From an uncultured Alphaproteobacteria bacterium (GTDB lineage: Bacteria; Pseudomonadota; Alphaproteobacteria; Minwuiales; Minwuiaceae): a stretch of 9,381 bases of DNA. Each line of letters starts with the position of its first letter. Position 1 is the stretch's first letter. The position numbers and the translations under genes were made by a program. The notes beneath the pieces were generated by a model. It ran no database searches. It was given only the letters and a program-made list of their open reading frames with translations, and was not told where the DNA came from. Positions 6,915 through 9,381 of this stretch are shown piece after piece. The stretch spans positions 1-9,381 of the forward strand of contig CAJYBQ010000083.1 in NCBI GenBank assembly GCA_913064755.1, written 5' to 3'.

Positions 6915-7490
6915 CTACCCCCTGACATCGACGAGTGGGAACGATCCGATGGATTGCGGCGTCTGCTGTTGCGCATCGATGCTGCGAGCACGCGCGAACT
7001 CGACCTCGGCGGCCTTTCCAAGCATCTCCGAGCGGCTCGTGTTCTCGGTCAGCGGCAGACAGAATTCGGCTGCCAGCCGACTGATGAGGGCCTGGCAGAA
7101 GAACGCGGGAAAGGCGCTCTCGTCGGGACGAAAGACATACGTGAGCATCAGCGTCTCGGCATTGGTGTGGATGCGCTGTTCCCGGATGCGGTAGCTGACC
7201 CCCTTGCCGCGCCCCGAGTCACCTTGCCCGGCGGAAAGCACCCTCAGGAAATCGCTGGGGAGGCCGAATGCGTGGTCGAAGTCTGCCCCCGGGCTTTCGT
7301 CCAGCAACGCCAGGCGTCGCTGCGCTGTCGCGAATGACCAGGGATGGGCGGACACCAGGGCATCGCGGCAGATGTCGTAGAGCAGTGCGGATATTTCCGC
7401 CTCCGCCGTGTTCTCGTCGAAACTCGTGATGGGTTGGGCGCCGATCTTGAGCAGCGCCCGCGCACACAGTTGGACACCGTTGAGGGCCAT
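6915..7490 (-). CDS. Phage tail tubular protein A-like (T7 gp11 type)
   Basis: This 191-aa protein is close to the 196 aa of T7 gp11, which forms the gatekeeper ring between portal and nozzle. Family features are an N-terminal ALNGVQLCARALLKIGAQPI helix, SALLYDICRDALVSAHPWSF (the recurrent 'Y...R...L...PW.FA' segment), FDHAFGLPSDFLRVL, LTYVFRPDESAFPAFFCQAL (typically TYI....D....P..F..AL), and a final helix rich in Ala/Glu/Arg. The start at ATG 7490 has GGGAGG with a 7-nt spacer. An in-frame ATG at 7592 lacks such a site and would overlap the upstream gene. Its stop is 4 nt before the tail tubular protein B start. A missing portal partner in the window is notable, because this protein docks to the portal. 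Confidence 0.84.
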   Translation of the reverse strand: MALNGVQLCARALLKIGAQPITSFDENTAEAEISALLYDICRDALVSAHPWSFATAQRRLALLDESPGADFDHAFGLPSDFLRVLSAGQGDSGRGKGVSYRIREQRIHTNAETLMLTYVFRPDESAFPAFFCQALISRLAAEFCLPLTENTSRSEMLGKAAEVEFARARSIDAQQQTPQSIGSFPLVDVRG

Positions 7491-7497
7491 CAGGCTA

Positions 7498-7503
7498 CCT
7501 CCC
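7498..7503 (-). promoter_or_regulatory. Ribosome binding site of the tail tubular protein A gene
   Basis: GGGAGG with a 7-nt spacer to the ATG at 7490. It selects this start over the longer in-frame ATG at 7592. Confidence 0.65.
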
Positions 7504-7569
7504 TTGTTCTCGTTGGGCAGAAACGGGGGCGCGGACCGGTGAAGCCCGTACCCCCGAGAAGGAGCGCGA

Positions 7570-7833
7570 TCAGCTCGCGTCGCTGCCGCCAACCGTGGTC
7601 AGGTCGGTCACATCGACGATGCCGTCTGCATTCTGATTGACGATGGCGATGCCATGTCCATCCGCGGCGCGCACGAAGACCCAGTCATCGATACGCAGCA
7701 TGTCGCTGGCATCATTGAAGTACCCGGCCACCCCGATATCGGCCCTGGCGTCATCCGTGGTCGCGTATCCCCAGACGGCAAAACCTGCGCCGCCACCGGC
7801 CATCCGTTCCAGCTTCTCGATGTTCAATGCCAT
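7570..7833 (-). CDS. Small head-associated phage protein (possible decoration or cement protein)
   Basis: This 87-aa acidic protein begins MALNIEKLERMAGGGAGFAV. It contains YATTDDARADIGVAGYFNDA, then LRIDDWVFVRAADG and GIVDVTDLTTVG. Small proteins with this layout (a short N-terminal helix, a YATTD..A....AGYFN segment, a 'D.I.V...' beta strand) commonly follow the capsid gene in phage genomes. They are usually listed as hypothetical or head-fibre/decoration proteins. It starts 13 nt after the capsid stop, with GAAGGGTG as ribosome site. There is no transmembrane segment or cysteine. The role as a capsid-surface protein is inferred from position and family habit only. Confidence 0.72.
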   Translation of the reverse strand: MALNIEKLERMAGGGAGFAVWGYATTDDARADIGVAGYFNDASDMLRIDDWVFVRAADGHGIAIVNQNADGIVDVTDLTTVGGSDAS

Positions 7834-7846
7834 GACTTCACACCCT

Positions 7847-8668
7847 TCAGGATTCGGCGCAGGGGATGGTCACGACACCATTGGCGTCGATCAGGACCGT
7901 ACCCTGGCTCATGTAGTTGTTGATGAAATGCGAGGCCCGATCACCGTGCCAGGTGATGTCGGAGGCCACGTCGCTGCCGATGGCGTGGCCGATCGCAGTC
8001 TTGTGGTACCAGTGGCAGTGGCGGTTGCCCGACCCATCGACCTGCAGGCCCGTATGCGGAAACCAGAGCGTCCCGAGCCAGGTCTTTGCCTGCGTGCTCT
8101 TCCACGGCAACTGGTCCGCCCCCACGTAGTCGGCATTGGCGAACTCCGGGATATCCAGCAGTTCCGACCACTGTTTCCAGCCGACGACGGCGTAACGCTC
8201 ACCGTCATCCGGAACGTCGGCTTCTCCCAGAAGCTCGAACGCCTCCAGCACCTTCGCCTTGGTCAGGCCACCGGACGTGGTCGGGGTGACCGTCGTGGTC
8301 TTCCCCATTTCCGCCAGGATCAGGTCATCGGTCTTCCGACCCAACGCGTAGGCACCGGCATTGGCCTGCACCTTCATCTCGTCGGTGCCCGACTTGATCT
8401 GGTCGAGCTTGTCCACCCAGTCGCCCGCATAGAAGTCCTTCAGGAAGCATTCCACCGATTCATGGGCGACGTTCATGGTCGGAATCATGCCGTGACGTGC
8501 CTTGACCGAGGCAGTGCCCTTGCCGACCTTCTGAAAGACGGTCGAGGACCCTTTCACGCTGTTCTGCGTGCGCACGGTTTCACGCAGCTTGGTGCCCTGT
8601 CGCTGATAGGCGATATGGACATTGGTGGCGTATTCGCGACGAAAGCTCTCGTCGACGCTGTTGCTCAT
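7847..8668 (-). CDS. Phage major capsid protein, podovirus type
   Basis: This 273-aa protein opens MSNSVDESFRREYATNVHIA and continues YQRQGTKLRETVR, FQKVGKGTA (45-53), HGMIPTMN (59-66), FYAGDWVDKLDQI (79-91) and NAGAYALGRKTDDLI (103 on). I recognise this set from major capsid proteins of T7-related and other short-tailed phages, which are expected to adopt the HK97 fold and build the icosahedral shell. The start at ATG 8668 has GGAG six nt upstream. The ATG at 8674 would have no spacer at all, and the ATG at 8770 has no support. No N-terminal scaffold or protease domain is visible, and the length suits a capsid protein without a cleaved delta domain. It is the first gene of the cassette, with a ~170-nt untranslated leader from the candidate promoter. 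The frame is intact. Confidence 0.88.
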   Translation of the reverse strand: MSNSVDESFRREYATNVHIAYQRQGTKLRETVRTQNSVKGSSTVFQKVGKGTASVKARHGMIPTMNVAHESVECFLKDFYAGDWVDKLDQIKSGTDEMKVQANAGAYALGRKTDDLILAEMGKTTTVTPTTSGGLTKAKVLEAFELLGEADVPDDGERYAVVGWKQWSELLDIPEFANADYVGADQLPWKSTQAKTWLGTLWFPHTGLQVDGSGNRHCHWYHKTAIGHAIGSDVASDITWHGDRASHFINNYMSQGTVLIDANGVVTIPCAES

Positions 8669-8841
8669 TTTCATCTCCAGGGATTTGGATGTGGCTCGCC
8701 GGGTCCCGCGGCATCGCGCGGAATAGGCCGGTCGATCGGGTGGCGAACCGTCTGGCCGGCACACCTGCATCGCGAGGCCGGATCAGGTCAGCAGCAAGGC
8801 CGATGGGCTGAGCGTCAGCACTTCGCGATGGTGATTGTGTA
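8669..8841 (-). other. Leader region between the promoter and the capsid gene
   Basis: About 170 nt of transcribed leader would precede the capsid ATG. No gene is convincing here, since the capsid frame meets a TGA just above the ATG at 8770. ATCGCGA at 8769-8775 and TCGCGAT at 8823-8829 form a 7-bp inverted repeat with a 47-nt loop. AGGCCGG/TGGCCGG words recur three times. I recognise no riboswitch or tRNA. Confidence 0.3.
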
Positions 8842-8868
8842 ATTATACCGCTATTTACCGAAAGTCAA
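8842..8868 (-). promoter_or_regulatory. Promoter candidate for the phage gene cassette
   Basis: On the minus strand TTGACT (8868-8863) and a perfect TATAAT (8847-8842) are separated by 15 nt, slightly shorter than the ideal 16-18. It lies in the most AT-rich stretch of the window, about 170 nt upstream of the capsid gene. The short spacer could mean a weak or regulator-dependent promoter. Confidence 0.55.
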
Positions 8869-8884
8869 TCACCCTGGCGTGATT
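8867..8884. promoter_or_regulatory. Operator-like dyad AATCAC-N6-GTGATT
   Basis: AATCAC (8867-8872) and GTGATT (8879-8884) form a perfect 6+6 dyad with an 18-bp footprint. It overlaps the -35 element of the cassette promoter by 2 nt. A third half-site, GTGATT, lies at 8831-8836 just past the -10. This is a normal geometry for a dimeric helix-turn-helix repressor that could also loop across the promoter. No candidate repressor gene lies in the window. Confidence 0.45.
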
Positions 8885-8890
8885 CTCCGG

Positions 8891-8919
8891 TTGAGGCAGC
8901 CTGCGCTTCTGCCCATGAT
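8891..8919 (+). promoter_or_regulatory. Promoter candidate for the carotenoid oxygenase gene
   Basis: TTGAGG (8891-8896) and CATGAT (8914-8919) each match 4 of 6 consensus positions with an ideal 17-nt spacer. They lie 45 nt upstream of the ATG at 8965. The -10 element is inside the palindrome at 8913-8928. Confidence 0.35.
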
Positions 8920-8928
8920 GCATCATGG
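8913..8928. promoter_or_regulatory. 16-bp perfect palindrome, possible operator
   Basis: CCATGATGCATCATGG reads identically on both strands. It covers the -10 of the rightward promoter candidate and would place a bound dimer over the RNA polymerase site. Perfect 16-bp palindromes are rare by chance in a window this size (about one in seven such windows at equal base use). Confidence 0.45.
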
Positions 8929-8964
8929 CCGCGCCGCCGACTGGAACATGAACCGGAGCATTCG

Positions 8965-9381
8965 ATGACCAAGCCGTACCCCAGGCACCCGCAACTGACT
9001 GGCAATTACGCTCCCCTGCGCATGGAAGGGGAAGCGCGCGACCTCATCGTGCGCGGCGAGGTGCCGACAGGCCTGAACGGCGCATTGTTCCGCATCGGCC
9101 CGAACCCCCAGTATCCTCCGCGTGATCGCAACCACCACTGGTTCGCGGGTGACGGCATGGTGCATGCCTTTCACCTGCAGGACGGCCGCGCGCATTACCT
9201 GAACCGCTGGGTCAGAACGCCGAAGTTCAATGCAGAAAGGGCGGCCGGCAGGTCTCTCTACGGGACCTTCGGCAATCCCATGACGAGCGATGAATCCGTG
9301 ATCGGCAAGGACTCCGGGCTCGCCAATACCAATATCGTGCATCATGCGAACCGCTTGCTTGCCCTGGAAGAAGCCCACCCC
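8965..9381 (+). CDS. Carotenoid oxygenase (RPE65/lignostilbene dioxygenase family), N-terminal part
   Basis: From ATG 8965 the frame stays open to the window edge (139 codons). It opens MTKPYPRHPQLTGNYAPLRM, then DLIVRGEVPTGLNGALFRIG, PNPQYPP, HHWFAGDGMVHAFHLQDGRA, YLNRWVRTPKF and ANTNIVHHANRLLALEEAHP. These are the standard opening blocks of the non-haem iron carotenoid cleavage dioxygenases, including GNY.P, the G.IP..L.G...R.GPNP block and F.GDGM.H. The NTN.V.H block carries the first of four iron-binding histidines. Such enzymes cleave double bonds in carotenoids, apocarotenoids or stilbenes with O2. The substrate cannot be read from this third. GGAG lies 7 nt upstream of the ATG. It diverges from the phage cassette and marks its right boundary. 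Confidence 0.92.
   Translation, partial: MTKPYPRHPQLTGNYAPLRMEGEARDLIVRGEVPTGLNGALFRIGPNPQYPPRDRNHHWFAGDGMVHAFHLQDGRAHYLNRWVRTPKFNAERAAGRSLYGTFGNPMTSDESVIGKDSGLANTNIVHHANRLLALEEAHP

Noticed and set aside
8580..8762. 60-codon minus-strand frame overlapping the start of the capsid gene
   Set aside because: It is out of frame with the capsid gene, has no ribosome site and no recognisable features.
1401..8772. 14-bp direct repeat GCACACCTGCATCG at 1401-1414 and 8759-8772, with a 10-bp part at 4535-4544; possible attachment sites
   Set aside because: One 14-bp exact repeat in 9.4 kb of GC-rich DNA is close to chance expectation. The outer copies do not sit at the cassette boundaries, and no integrase or tRNA gene is present.
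7637..8842. 401-codon plus-strand open frame
   Set aside because: It lies opposite the capsid and small head protein genes, which match phage families and have ribosome sites. Its product has no family pattern.
1..9381. tRNA, rRNA, CRISPR array or insertion sequence
   Set aside because: I looked for cloverleaf-type elements, evenly spaced repeats, transposase motifs and terminal inverted repeats, and saw none.

Overview
The base composition is GC-rich throughout, codons favour G/C at third positions, and the protein families suggest an alphaproteobacterium, probably Rhodospirillales-like. That placement is an inference from family resemblance, not a measured one. Apart from the right-hand edge, every gene runs leftward on the minus strand.

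Left part (1-4365) is ordinary chromosome. Position 1 cuts off the start of an enoyl-CoA hydratase/isomerase gene. Its last ~120 readable bases carry a stop codon and runs of G, and may be poor sequence at a contig end. Next, in transcription order from the right, is a compact envelope-stress-like module: a BamE/SmpA-like lipoprotein (4365-3838), an OmpR-type response regulator that overlaps it by 8 nt (3845-3105), and a two-transmembrane histidine kinase 18 nt further on (3086-1623). After a 366-nt gap comes a Bax-like glucosaminidase-family protein (1256-507) that seems to lack the catalytic glutamate. A near-perfect Shine-Dalgarno sequence puts its start at a GTG at 1256, not at the longer ATG starts.

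Middle part (4482-8884) is a small phage-derived cassette of five intact, tightly packed genes. In transcription order they are a podovirus-type major capsid protein, an 87-aa head-associated protein, a tail tubular protein A (T7 gp11-like), a tail tubular protein B (T7 gp12-like) and a short internal-virion-like protein. It has its own candidate promoter with a perfect TATAAT and an operator-like dyad. It ends in a strong hairpin that overlaps the last stop codon. No portal, terminase, scaffold, protease, integrase, lysis gene or tail fibre lies in the window, and bacterial genes sit directly on both sides.

Right part (8965-9381, plus strand) is the N-terminal third or so of a carotenoid oxygenase (RPE65/lignostilbene dioxygenase family), running off the window. 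It is divergent from the capsid gene. The shared ~300-nt intergenic region holds two opposed promoter candidates, an AATCAC-N6-GTGATT dyad and a 16-bp perfect palindrome.

The most interesting point is the phage cassette. It could be a domesticated capsid/tail-tube locus, one locus of a split gene-transfer-agent-like system, or a remnant prophage whose surviving genes happen to be intact.
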